Of a DNA stretch of 64,000 nt, positions 8,605-16,696 are shown piece by piece. Position 1 is the stretch's first letter. Each line of letters starts with the position of its first letter. Under the pieces are notes generated by a model. That model had not been told where the DNA came from. It did not search any database and worked only from the letters and a program-made list of their open reading frames with translations. The stretch comes from Kitasatospora acidiphila. Its GTDB lineage: Bacteria > Actinomycetota > Actinomycetes > Streptomycetales > Streptomycetaceae. The stretch is from positions 1,364,001 to 1,428,000 of the forward strand of contig NZ_VIGB01000003.1 of NCBI RefSeq assembly GCF_006636205.1, written 5' to 3'. The position numbers and the translations under genes are program-made.

Positions 8605-9346
8605 CGGAGGGCCTCCGGCGGGTGGCGAGGTGTCGGACCAGGAGAGCGGCGGTGAACAGGGCGAAGGCCAGCGGCAGCATCTGCCCGGGGAGCACCAGTC
8701 GGGCAGCCAGCGCGCTGAGCAGCGCGAGGACGGGCGTGGGCAGGTCACCGCGCTGCTCCTTGACGGCGTCGAGGGCCAGCACGGTGAACAGCGCGGTCAG
8801 GGCGAATCCCAGTCCGGTGACGCTGTCGGGCACCACTGAGCCGAGCAGTGCGCCGACGGCGGCGCCGCCGGCCCAGTACACCTGCATGAACAGTTGCAGC
8901 CACAGCAGGCGCGCGCCGGACCAGGAACGGGCCTGCGGGCCGGTGGCCAGGGCGTACGCCTCGTCGGTGAGGGCGAAGGTGCTGTAGCCCCTGGCCAGGC
9001 GCCCGCGGACGCGGTCGAGCGGGAAGGACAGCGCGTAGAACACGTGGCGCACGTTGACCAGCAGGGCGGTCAGCGCGACCGTCGCCAGGGGCGCCGCCGC
9101 GAGCACCAGGCCGACCAGGAGGAACTCGAACGAGCCGGCGTAGACGACAGCGGTGGACAGGCTCGCGAACCACCACGGCAGGCCGGCGTGGGTGATGAGC
9201 ACGCCGAGCGCGAGGCCGAGCGGCAGCAGGCCCAGTCCCACGGAGGTGGAGTCCTTCAGCGCGGCCACGGCCTCGGACCGCCGTCGGGGCGGTGGAGCGG
9301 GAGCCGGACGAGAGGGATCGCATGCAGCTACCGGGAACGCGGTCAT
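8597..9346 (-). CDS. azlC: AzlC-family branched-chain amino acid exporter subunit
   Basis: 249 residues with about seven hydrophobic helices. Family-typical segments include GLGLLPLGLALGVLITHAGLP, STAVVYAGSFEFL, LLVNVRHVFYALSF and STFALTDEAYAL. It is the large subunit of the two-component AzlCD exporter and is coupled to azlD by an 8-base overlap. The gene is divergent from an Lrp/AsnC regulator across a 62-base gap. That arrangement matches known brnFE-lrp loci, where intracellular branched-chain amino acids or Met switch on export. Confidence 0.9.
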   Translation of the reverse strand: MTAFPVAACDPSRPAPAPPPRRRSEAVAALKDSTSVGLGLLPLGLALGVLITHAGLPWWFASLSTAVVYAGSFEFLLVGLVLAAAPLATVALTALLVNVRHVFYALSFPLDRVRGRLARGYSTFALTDEAYALATGPQARSWSGARLLWLQLFMQVYWAGGAAVGALLGSVVPDSVTGLGFALTALFTVLALDAVKEQRGDLPTPVLALLSALAARLVLPGQMLPLAFALFTAALLVRHLATRRRPSDA

Positions 9347-9408
9347 ACTGAAACTTTAGACGGATTTACGCCACATATGGTTGCTGATTGTTCCCGTAAT
9401 ATGGGCCT
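9347..9408. promoter_or_regulatory. azlC/lrp divergent control region
   Basis: A 62-base gap, clearly richer in A/T than the surrounding coding DNA, separates the two divergent starts. It contains CCACATATGG at 9371-9380, a near-palindrome. Lrp proteins recognise degenerate A/T-rich sites, so this is the likely Lrp binding region for both genes. I could not define exact half-sites. Confidence 0.45.
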
Positions 9409-9867
9409 GTGAGCAATGAAATCAGCCTTGACGCGATCGACAAGGACATTTTGTTTCACCTGCGCCAGGACGGGCGGCTGACCAACGTGGAACTGGCCAA
9501 GCGGGTCGGCCTGACCCCGCCGCCCTGCCTGCGCCGGCTCAAGCGGCTGGAGGACGCCGGGGTCATCAGCGGCTACCGCGCCGTCATCAACCCGGAGGCC
9601 GTCGGCCGCGGCCTGGAGGTCATGGTGGACGTCGAGGTCTATGCCAACGACCTCAAGACCATCGAGACGCTGGAGGAGACGCTGGCCTCCTACGAAGAGG
9701 TCACCGAGCTGCGCCGGATGTTCGGCCGCCCCGACTACTGCCTCCGGGTCGCCGTCGCCGACCACGCCGCCTACAACGCCTTCCTCACCAGCAAGCTCAC
9801 CGGCCTCCCCGGCATCCTGCGCGTCGAATCCCACCTGACCATGAAGAAGGTCAAGAGCAGCGACTGA
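9409..9867 (+). CDS. Lrp/AsnC-family transcriptional regulator
   Basis: 152 residues. An AsnC-type helix-turn-helix occupies about 6-65: LDAIDKDILFHLRQDGRLTNVELAKRVGLTPPPCLRRLKRLEDAGVISGY in outline. A RAM ligand-binding domain follows (about 75-145) with VTELRRMFGRPDYCLRVAV. The GTG at 9409 lacks a strong ribosome site and could be near-leaderless. Divergence from azlCD suggests it senses branched-chain amino acids or Met and activates their export. Confidence 0.92.
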   Translation: MSNEISLDAIDKDILFHLRQDGRLTNVELAKRVGLTPPPCLRRLKRLEDAGVISGYRAVINPEAVGRGLEVMVDVEVYANDLKTIETLEETLASYEEVTELRRMFGRPDYCLRVAVADHAAYNAFLTSKLTGLPGILRVESHLTMKKVKSSD

Positions 9868-9917
9868 CCGCTGCCCCTGAAGGCAGCTGCCCGCCGCGAC
9901 CCGTCACCCGTCACCCG

Positions 9918-11264
9918 TCACCCGGGCAGCGAGTCCATGAACGAACTCACCGAGAACACCGCCTTCCCCGCCCCCGCCGGCCCGTAGCCGGGCGGCGAGG
10001 AGAGGCCGAACTCCGCCAGCGTCGCCCGGTAGGTCTGCAGCAGGCGGATGTGGTACTCCAGCGGCGCGCCCTGCGGGTTGGCCTTGCCCAGCGGGGTGGT
10101 GGGCTCGGGGCACCAGGTGGTGAAGCGCGGGACGATGCCGTGGGACATGAAGAACCGCAGCCCCTCCCGGGTGGAGGCGATCGCCTCGTCGACCGTCGTG
10201 AAACCGAAGGGCTGGGCCATCTCCACGCCCGCGACGAAGTTGGGGATCACATTGGCGGCGCCGAACACCTCGGCCGAGTCGAGGATGCGGCGGTGCCACT
10301 CCGCCCGGCCGACGTAGCGCTCCTTGCCGGGGCAGTACAGCTCGAACAGCCGCTTGTCCCACACCTCGAAGTTCGGGTGGTAGATCCGCACCCCGTAGTC
10401 GTGGAACCGCTGGACGTCGTCGCGCGGCAGCGCCTGCGCGACCACCTTGCCGATCCACCGCCCGGGGAAGCGGGATTCGATCGCCTCGGCGTACTGACCG
10501 TAGAAGTCGGCCTCGTCGCGGCCGCCGACCTGGGAGGTGATCGCACCGCCGGTGAGGGTGTACGCCTGCGAGGTGCGGCCGGTGTCGTGGCGGTCGATCA
10601 ACTCCAGGGCCTCCAGCACCTCTTCGACCGGCTTGACGCCTGTGTAGGGGCGGCCGGCCGCCTTGTGCTGGCGCCAGTTGTGGTTGATGTCGCAGTACTG
10701 GCACTCCTCCTTGGCGCCGAAGTACTGGCAGACCCGGAAGACCGTCAGGTAGATCAGGTAGCCCCACTGGATGGTCGGGGCCACCTCCATCACGGACTTG
10801 CCGTTGGCCAGGGTGTGCCGGTAGTAGTCCGGCATCGGGGGCAGGCCCACGTCCGCGATCCGCACGCCGTCGAGGTGGAGGCCGAGCGTGCCGTCCTCCC
10901 CCGCGCCCACCCGGTAGGGCGAGTCCGGGTTCACCCGCACCGACACCACCGTGCGGCGCAGCTCGTACGGCCCGCCGGTGAGCACGATCTCCTCGGGCGG
11001 CCGGTTGAGCGCGGCCGCACCCAGCTCGGGCAGGGTGCGGTGGTCGAAGGAGAAGATGAAGTACGACTTCGGCTTCACCTCGCCCGCGCCGCCGCCGTCC
11101 GTGCTGCCGCTGAGCGCCGACTCGTCGAAGGCCATGCCGCCGCGCAGCAGGTCCTCCTTGATGACGGCCTCCCGGGGCACCTCCGGGTACCGCTCCATCA
11201 GGTCCTCGACCAGCTCGGTACGGCTGCGGCCCTGCTCCTCCGGGATCCCCAGGCGGATCTCCAT
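9918..11264 (-). CDS. Radical SAM protein with CX8CX2C cysteine motif
   Basis: 448 residues. The start at 11264 has GGGGAG at good spacing. The presumed iron-sulfur site is Cys179, Cys188, Cys191 (VCQYFGAKEECQYCDINHN), giving CX8CX2C instead of the canonical CX3CX2C. The DNA supports this reading unambiguously. Downstream, YTLTGGAI sits where a GGE-like SAM motif would be, and GVRIYHPNFEVWDKRLFELYCPGK resembles the substrate strand of BioB/HydE-like enzymes. An N-terminal extension of about 165 residues precedes the barrel. I do not recognise a named family, and substrate is unknown. The neighbours are amino-acid exporters. Confidence 0.75.
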   Translation of the reverse strand: MEIRLGIPEEQGRSRTELVEDLMERYPEVPREAVIKEDLLRGGMAFDESALSGSTDGGGAGEVKPKSYFIFSFDHRTLPELGAAALNRPPEEIVLTGGPYELRRTVVSVRVNPDSPYRVGAGEDGTLGLHLDGVRIADVGLPPMPDYYRHTLANGKSVMEVAPTIQWGYLIYLTVFRVCQYFGAKEECQYCDINHNWRQHKAAGRPYTGVKPVEEVLEALELIDRHDTGRTSQAYTLTGGAITSQVGGRDEADFYGQYAEAIESRFPGRWIGKVVAQALPRDDVQRFHDYGVRIYHPNFEVWDKRLFELYCPGKERYVGRAEWHRRILDSAEVFGAANVIPNFVAGVEMAQPFGFTTVDEAIASTREGLRFFMSHGIVPRFTTWCPEPTTPLGKANPQGAPLEYHIRLLQTYRATLAEFGLSSPPGYGPAGAGKAVFSVSSFMDSLPG

Positions 11265-11362
11265 GCGCTGAACTCCCCACTCACGGAACTTGGTTCATCC
11301 TGCCGACCAGGTGCCCCGCGACGCCTCGGCCCGTGGTCCCGAACCACGCTACGCCTGCGGTC

Positions 11363-11974
11363 CTAGGCACCCGCGGCCAGGGACACGCCGGCGAGCAGCA
11401 TCGTCGTCGCGACCACGCCGTCCAGGACGCGCCAGGACGACGCGCGGCGGAAGAAGCCGGCGAGCAGGCGGGCGCCGAAGCCCAGCGCGGCGAACCAGCA
11501 GAGGCTGGCCAGCGCGGCGCCGATCGCGAACTGCCAGCGGTGCGCGCCGTAACCGGCGGCGACCGCGCCGAGCAGCAGGACGGTGTCGAGGTAGACGTGC
11601 GGGTTGAGCCAGGTCATCGCCAGGCAGCTCAGCACCGCGCGGCGACGGGAGTGGACGGCCGGGCCGCCGCTGTCCAGGCTGGCGGCGCGGAGCACCCGGC
11701 GGGCGGCGAGCAGCGCGTAGCAGAGCAGGAAGGCCGCGCCCACCGCGCGCACCGCCGTCAGCGCCGCCGGCCAGGCCGTGACGACGGCGCCGAGCCCGCC
11801 CACCCCGCAGGCGATCAGCACCGCGTCGGAGGCCGCGCAGATCGCGACGACCGGCAGCACCGCCTCCCGTCGTACGCCCTGGCGCAGCACGAAGGCGTTC
11901 TGCGCTCCGATGGCGACGATGAGTGACATGCCGGTCCCGAATCCGGCCGCGGCGGCGGTGAGTGCGCTTCCCAT
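11363..11974 (-). CDS. LysE/ArgO-family amino acid exporter
   Basis: About 203 residues from the ATG at 11974; a GTG at 11995 in the same frame is possible. Six hydrophobic helices are visible. The family signature GMSLIVAIGAQNAFVLRQGV lies near the N-terminus, and MTWLNPHVYLDTVLLLG lies in the middle with the conserved Asn-Pro-(H/Y)-(V/A)-Tyr-x-Asp. LysE/ArgO exporters expel basic amino acids. Divergence from a LysR gene of the LysG/ArgP type supports Lys or Arg as substrate, by analogy with Corynebacterium LysEG. Confidence 0.9.
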   Translation of the reverse strand: MGSALTAAAAGFGTGMSLIVAIGAQNAFVLRQGVRREAVLPVVAICAASDAVLIACGVGGLGAVVTAWPAALTAVRAVGAAFLLCYALLAARRVLRAASLDSGGPAVHSRRRAVLSCLAMTWLNPHVYLDTVLLLGAVAAGYGAHRWQFAIGAALASLCWFAALGFGARLLAGFFRRASSWRVLDGVVATTMLLAGVSLAAGA

Positions 11975-12002
11975 GCGGGCCACCGTAGGGAGCACCCAGC
12001 GC

Positions 12003-12040
12003 TAAGGCCAGATAAAGATTTTTACGTATCATTAGCACCC
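12003..12040. promoter_or_regulatory. LysE/LysG intergenic operator region
   Basis: The gap between the divergent exporter and LysR genes contains an A/T-rich island at about 12009-12034 (GATAAAGATTTTTACG and on), striking against the GC-rich flanks. LysG/ArgP regulators bind A/T-rich T-N11-A type sites in such gaps. The exact box was not resolved. Confidence 0.45.
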
Positions 12041-12940
12041 GTGAAGACCGAGCTGCCGTACGACCTGGTCCGCACCCTGCTCGCGGTGGTCGACGAGGGC
12101 ACCTTCGACGCCGCAGCGGCCGCGCTGCACGTGACGCCGTCCGCCGTGAGCCAGCGGATCAAGGCGCTGGAGCAGCGCACCGGGCGGGTCCTGCTCACCC
12201 GGAGCAAGCCGGTGCGGCCGACCGGGTCCGGGCAGATCGTGGTGCGGTTCGGCCGCCAGCTGGCCCGCCTGGAGGGCGACGCCCGGAGCGCCCTGGGGAT
12301 GGATGCCGAGGGGGTGGGCCCGTCGTGGCTGCCGATCGCGGTCAACGCCGACTCGCTGGCCACCTGGTTCGTGCCGGCGCTGGCCGCGCTCGCCCGGGAG
12401 GCCCGGATCCACGTCGACCTGCGGCGGGAGGACGAGGCGCACACGACCACCCTGCTGCGCGCGGGTGAGGTGATGGCGGCGGTCACCTCCTCGCCGGACC
12501 CGGTGGCGGGCTGCTCGGTGCGCCGGCTCGGCGCGATGGAGTACCTTCCGCTGGCCACACCGGAGTTCGCCGCCCGCCGGCTCGACGGCGACCCGGCACT
12601 GCTGCTGCCCCAGGCACCGGTGGTCGTCTTCGACCGCCGCGACGATCTGCAGGATGCCTTCGTCCGTGAGTTGACGGGCGGTCAACCGGCCAGCGCGCTG
12701 CGGCACTTCGTGCCGTCCTGCGAGGGGTTCACGGACGCGGTCACGGCCGGGCTGGGCTGGGGCCTGGTGCCGCGCAGCCACGCCACTGCCCGGCTGGGCA
12801 GCGGCGCGCTCGTGGAGTTCCTGCCGGGCCGCACGGTCGAGGTCCCGCTCTACTGGCAGCAGTGGCGCCTCGATTCGCCCGCCCTGGCCACCGTCGCCGC
12901 GGCGGTCGCGGCGGAGGCGGCCCGGGCGCTCCTGGCTTAG
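12041..12940 (+). CDS. LysR-family regulator, ArgP/LysG type
   Basis: 299 residues. The N-terminal helix-turn-helix (about 1-60) reads LVRTLLAVVDEGTFDAAAAALHVTPSAVSQRIKALE in outline and is characteristic of the ArgP/LysG group. A LysR effector domain follows, with PIAVNADSLATWFVPAL and LGWGLVPRS. The GTG start at 12041 directly follows an A/T-rich region. It most likely activates the divergent LysE-type exporter in response to basic amino acids; the ligand is inferred from gene pairing. Confidence 0.92.
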   Translation: MKTELPYDLVRTLLAVVDEGTFDAAAAALHVTPSAVSQRIKALEQRTGRVLLTRSKPVRPTGSGQIVVRFGRQLARLEGDARSALGMDAEGVGPSWLPIAVNADSLATWFVPALAALAREARIHVDLRREDEAHTTTLLRAGEVMAAVTSSPDPVAGCSVRRLGAMEYLPLATPEFAARRLDGDPALLLPQAPVVVFDRRDDLQDAFVRELTGGQPASALRHFVPSCEGFTDAVTAGLGWGLVPRSHATARLGSGALVEFLPGRTVEVPLYWQQWRLDSPALATVAAAVAAEAARALLA

Positions 12941-13367
12941 CGAAGGCAGCGCCGAGGCGGCGCGGGCGGGTTCACCACTGCCCGAAAGGGACGTTCGTGC
13001 GCGCCGCAGTGGCGGGGCGCGGGTACCGCGGGCATGCTGGCCCCCTTCACGCAACCCACCGCCCGAGGAGCCGAGTTGTCCCTGCTGTCCACCCACCGCA
13101 CGCTCACGTCCGCAGCCGTGGCCGTCGCCGCGCTGGCGATCTCCTGCGGCGCGGCCACGCTCCTGAGAGCGATCGTTCGAGAGTTCCCCGCAGGCGGGTC
13201 AGGCGCAACCCGTTAGATTCACTTCTTGAAGGCTCAACTGACGAGAGCATCCGGTTTTCCCGGCTATGCTCACTTCGATCAGTTGATAGGAACAACGGTG
13301 TTGCCTGTTGCGTTCACTGTCTGAACGACAAGCGCACCCATATGTTCGTCAGGCACAAGGAGTTCAG
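12941..13367. other. Gap between lysG-like gene and glcP, with a possible lipoprotein remnant
   Basis: 427 bases without an accepted gene. A short frame at 13076-13216 starts at TTG after GAGGAG and reads like a lipoprotein signal (basic start, Ala/Val/Leu core, LAISCG), then ends after 46 residues with no mature domain. An inverted repeat CGTTCA-N5-TGAACG at 13311-13327, about 40 bases upstream of glcP, could be a regulator site. No clear sigma-factor boxes were found. Confidence 0.4.
13076..13216 (+). pseudogene. Possible truncated lipoprotein N-terminus
   Basis: 46 residues from the TTG at 13076, preceded by GAGGAG at 5-base spacing. It encodes a charged N-terminus, a hydrophobic core AAVAVAALAIS and Cys-Gly, resembling a lipoprotein lipobox, and stops 20 residues later. 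No continuation was recognised in the other frames. It may be a decayed secreted-protein gene or chance coding of GC-rich DNA. Confidence 0.25.
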
Positions 13368-14789
13368 GTGACCACCAGCAGCGCTCCGGTGCGGTCGGCC
13401 GGCAGGCCCGCCGCATCGGACCACCTCGGCCACGTCATCTTCATCACGGCGGCAGCCGCGATGGGCGGGTTCCTGTTCGGCTACGACAGCTCCGTGATCA
13501 ACGGTGCGGTGGCCGCGATCCGCGAGAAGTACAGCGTCGGCTCCGGCGAGCTCGCCCAGGTGGTCGCCGTCGCGCTGATCGGCAGCGCGATCGGTGCCGC
13601 CCTGGCCGGCCGGATGGCCGACCGACTGGGCCGGATCCGGGTGATGCAGATCGCCGCGGCGCTGTTCACCGTGAGCGCGGTCGGCTCCGCGGTGCCGTTC
13701 GCGCTCTGGGACCTCGCCCTCTGGCGGGTGCTGGGCGGCATCGGCATCGGCATGGCCTCGGTGATCGGCCCCGCCTACATCGCGGAGGTGGCACCGCCCG
13801 CCTACCGCGGCCGGCTCGGCTCGTTCCAGCAGGCCGCGATCGTGATCGGCATCGCCGTCTCGCAGCTCGCCAACTACGGCATCCTGCAGGCCGCCGGCGG
13901 CAACCAGCGCGGCCATGTGCTGGGCCTGGAGGCCTGGCAGCTGATGCTCGGGGTGATGGTGATCCCGGCCGTGCTCTACGGCCTGCTCTCCTTCGCCATC
14001 CCCGAGTCGCCGCGGTTCCTGATCTCCACCGGCCGGATCGACCGCGCCAAGGCCGTCATCGCCGAGGTCGAGGGCGCCGGCGGCGACCTGGACGCCCGGG
14101 TCGCCGAGATCGAGCACGCGATGCGCAGCGAGCACCGCTCCACCTTCCGGGACCTGATCGGCGGGCGCTTCGGCCTGCTGCCGATCGTCTGGGTGGGCAT
14201 CGGGCTGTCGGTCTTCCAGCAGCTGGTCGGCATCAACGTCGCCTTCTACTACTCCTCGACGCTGTGGCAGTCGGTGGGCATCAACCCGAGCTCGTCGTTC
14301 CTGTACTCCTTCACCACTTCGATCATCAACATCGTCGGCACCGTGGTCGCGATGATCTTCGTCGACCGGATCGGGCGCAAGCCGCTGGCGGTGGTCGGCT
14401 CCGCGGGCATGGCGATCTCGCTCGCCCTGGAGGCGTGGGCGTTCTCGTACCGCACCGGCGCCGACTCCGCGCTGCCGCACGGTCAGGGCATGCTGGCGCT
14501 GATCGCGGCGCACGCCTTCGTGTTCTTCTTCGCGCTCTCCTGGGGCGTGGTGGTCTGGGTGATGCTCGGCGAGATGTTCCCCAACCGGGTGCGCGCCGCC
14601 GCGCTCGGGGTCGCCGCGGCTGCCCAGTGGATCGCCAACTGGCTGATCACGGTGACCTTCCCGACGCTGTCGGACTGGAACCTGTCGGGCACCTACGTCA
14701 TCTACGCCGTCTTCGCGGTGCTCTCGATCCCGTTCGTGCTGCGGTTCGTGCGGGAGACCAAGGGCAAGTCGCTGGAGGAGATGGGCTGA
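13368..14789 (+). CDS. glcP: GlcP-type glucose/proton symporter (sugar porter MFS)
   Basis: 473 residues. The GTG at 13368 has AAGGAG upstream; the longer frame to 13308 is rejected. Sugar-porter signatures are complete: GGFLFGYDSSVINGA (helix 1), GRMADRLGRIRVM (motif A), PESPRFLI after helix 6, QQLVGINVAFYYSSTLW (helix 7), DRIGRKPL, WVMLGEMFPNRVRAAALG and a C-terminal RETKGKSLEEMG. Overall similarity to my recollection of S. coelicolor GlcP is very high across the length. GlcP is the main glucose uptake system of streptomycetes and is linked to carbon catabolite repression. A very strong terminator follows. Confidence 0.92.
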   Translation: MTTSSAPVRSAGRPAASDHLGHVIFITAAAAMGGFLFGYDSSVINGAVAAIREKYSVGSGELAQVVAVALIGSAIGAALAGRMADRLGRIRVMQIAAALFTVSAVGSAVPFALWDLALWRVLGGIGIGMASVIGPAYIAEVAPPAYRGRLGSFQQAAIVIGIAVSQLANYGILQAAGGNQRGHVLGLEAWQLMLGVMVIPAVLYGLLSFAIPESPRFLISTGRIDRAKAVIAEVEGAGGDLDARVAEIEHAMRSEHRSTFRDLIGGRFGLLPIVWVGIGLSVFQQLVGINVAFYYSSTLWQSVGINPSSSFLYSFTTSIINIVGTVVAMIFVDRIGRKPLAVVGSAGMAISLALEAWAFSYRTGADSALPHGQGMLALIAAHAFVFFFALSWGVVVWVMLGEMFPNRVRAAALGVAAAAQWIANWLITVTFPTLSDWNLSGTYVIYAVFAVLSIPFVLRFVRETKGKSLEEMG

Positions 14790-14793
14790 TCGC

Positions 14794-14853
14794 CCACGGA
14801 ATGCAGGGGCGCCCCGGGGCGGATTCGGCCCGGGGCGCCCCTGCATTCCGTGG
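14794..14853 (+). terminator. Strong rho-independent terminator after glcP
   Basis: Two perfect 25-base arms (14794-14818 and 14829-14853) flank a 10-base loop and begin 5 bases after the glcP stop. The stem is entirely matched, with no U-tract. Confidence 0.85.
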
Positions 14854-15164
14854 ACCGGGCCGACTGCCCGACCGTGCGTCACCCGCCTGGCTCGCTGAAG
14901 GATGTGAGGGCAGGTCAGCCCGGCAAGTTGGTGCCCGAACTCAAGATCAACTGGTAGCCGACGTTCCGCTATGATCACCGCACGTCAGCGAGGAAGTCGG
15001 CTGACGGGGGACGGAGACGTTCCGTCGGTGCTGTTCGCCATGGTGCGGAGAGTCGTGTGGTCAGGTCCGTCGATGCCCGCCACACGCCGTACGTGGTCGC
15101 CGAGAACACCGACACCGACCGAGCGGTTCCGAGTCCTACCTCGTACCTCCAGAAAGGCACCACC
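14854..15164. other. Upstream region of the SapA-like gene
   Basis: 311 bases between the glcP terminator and the second SapA-like gene. TATGAT at 14970-14975 could be a -10 box, but no -35 matches at 16-18 bases. GAAAGG just before 15165 is the ribosome binding site. No other gene or repeat was seen. Confidence 0.4.
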
Positions 15165-15590
15165 ATGCGCGCGCGCAAGGCCATATCGTCCCTCGTGATC
15201 ACCGGGCTCACCACCCTGGGCATGGCCGTGGCGGCCCCGGCCGCCCACGCCGGAGGCTACGGCTGCGTCGGCAGCGAGACGTCCGCGAGCCCGCTCACTG
15301 TGCCGGACCGCTACGGGAACGTGGCGGGATACATCCACGAGTACTTCGACGGCACCGACAACTGCGCCGTCTTCGTGAAGTCGCAGTACTACGGCACGCC
15401 GACCTACATGGAGCTCACGCTCTACAACGCCTCCGGCCCCGGCAAGCCCGACAACGGCACCTACAGCTACTACGCCGGCCCGGTCAAGGTCAACGGCGTT
15501 GGCTCGTGCGTCCAGGAGTTGATCGTGGAGGACTACCCGGGCAGCTCCTATGACGTCAACTACTGGACCCCGCAGCACTCCTGCGGATGA
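15165..15590 (+). CDS. SapA-like spore-associated secreted protein (copy 2)
   Basis: 141 residues from the ATG at 15165, preceded by GAAAGG. A signal peptide of about 28 residues (MRARKAISSLVITG, then an Ala-rich end at APAAHA) leads to a mature domain with GCVGS, DNCAVFV, YYGTPTYMEL, GTYSYYAGPVKV, GSCVQEL and a terminal HSCG. The TYSYYAGP block and four Cys are shared with the protein at 2321-2731. Copy 2 lacks the C-I-x-W-G-G element, having CVQELIVED instead. Surface or spore association is inferred from the family. Confidence 0.72.
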   Translation: MRARKAISSLVITGLTTLGMAVAAPAAHAGGYGCVGSETSASPLTVPDRYGNVAGYIHEYFDGTDNCAVFVKSQYYGTPTYMELTLYNASGPGKPDNGTYSYYAGPVKVNGVGSCVQELIVEDYPGSSYDVNYWTPQHSCG

Positions 15591-15775
15591 CGGCCACGGC
15601 CGGTCGAGGCACCTCCCACGATGAACCCGCGGGCGGTGCCGCCCGGCAGTGCCGAGGTCCGGCACGGACCGCACGGCCGGGGCCGGCCCGCTGAGCCGTC
15701 TGGCGGCTCGGTGACCGGCGCGCCCGTGCGGGTGCGGTGCGTCCCGGGGGCGGCCACGAACGCGTGAACTCGTAG

Positions 15776-15813
15776 ACGGCGGTGGCGATCCGGCAGCGGA
15801 TCGCCACCGCCGT
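15776..15813. terminator. Bidirectional terminator between SapA-like gene and nei
   Basis: Perfect 16-base arms at 15776-15791 and 15798-15813 with a 6-base loop, placed between two convergent genes. Confidence 0.75.
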
Positions 15814-15855
15814 TCGCTTCTGCGATTGAACGCCTGGACCGCATCTAGGCGTTCA

Positions 15856-16662
15856 TCAGCGCTGCTGGCAGTTGGGGCACCAGAAGAGGTTGCGGGCCGC
15901 ATGCGCCTCGGTGCGCACCTCGGTGCCGCAGACCAGGCAGGCTCGGCCGGCCCGGCGGTAGACGTAGACCTCGCCGCCGTGGTCGTCGACCCGGGGCGGC
16001 CGGCCCATCGCCTCGGGGGTGTGGTCGGGGCGGACGGTGTCGATCCGGCCGATCGCCGCACCCTGGCGCATCAGCTCGACCAGGTCGCCCCAGATCAGCT
16101 CCCACTCGGCGCGGGTCAGGTCGCGCCCCGCGCGGAACGGGCTGACGGTGTGCCGGAACAGCACCTCGGCGCGGTAGACGTTGCCCACGCCCGCGAGGAT
16201 CTTCTGGTCCATCAGCAGGGCGGCTATCGTGCTGCGGCTGCGGGCGATCCGCTGCCAGGCCCGCTCCGGGTCGGCGTCGGTGCGCAGCGGGTCCGGGCCG
16301 AGCCGGGCGTGCACCGCGTCCTTCTCGGCCGGGGTGAGCAGCTCGCAGGTGGTGGGGCCGCGCAGGTCGGCGTAGTGGTCGTCGTTCACCAGCCGCAGCC
16401 GCACCATGCCGACCGGCTCCGGGGCCGGCGCCGCGCCGAAGGTGAAGCCGCCGTAGAGGCCCAGGTGGATGTGCAGCCAGCCGGCCGGGAACCCGAGGAA
16501 GAGGTGCTTGCCGTCGGCCTCGGCCTGCTCCAGCGGCTGGCCGTCGAGCAGCTTGGCGCCGTCGGCGAACCGCCCCTGCGGGCTGGAGACGTCGACCGGG
16601 CGCCCGCCGAACAGCCGCCGGTTCTCGGCGGCGAGGCGGTGCAGGATGTGGCCTTCGGGCAT
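15856..16662 (-). CDS. Fpg/Nei-family DNA glycosylase (endonuclease VIII type)
   Basis: 268 residues. The mature N-terminus after Met removal is Pro-Glu-Gly-His (MPEGHILHRL), the Nei-type signature, rather than the PELPE of Fpg. Pro2 is the Schiff-base nucleophile and Glu3 the proton donor. LLMDQKILAGVGNVYRAEVLF is the conserved helix-two-turn-helix with the binding Asn. The C-terminus has a Cys4 zinc finger: CLVCGTE and FWCPNCQ. It removes oxidised bases and cuts the strand at the resulting site. It is followed by a shared terminator at 15776-15813. Confidence 0.9.
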   Translation of the reverse strand: MPEGHILHRLAAENRRLFGGRPVDVSSPQGRFADGAKLLDGQPLEQAEADGKHLFLGFPAGWLHIHLGLYGGFTFGAAPAPEPVGMVRLRLVNDDHYADLRGPTTCELLTPAEKDAVHARLGPDPLRTDADPERAWQRIARSRSTIAALLMDQKILAGVGNVYRAEVLFRHTVSPFRAGRDLTRAEWELIWGDLVELMRQGAAIGRIDTVRPDHTPEAMGRPPRVDDHGGEVYVYRRAGRACLVCGTEVRTEAHAARNLFWCPNCQQR

Positions 16663-16696
16663 GACGGGCAGGGCTCTTTCGGTCGACGAGTGGCGG

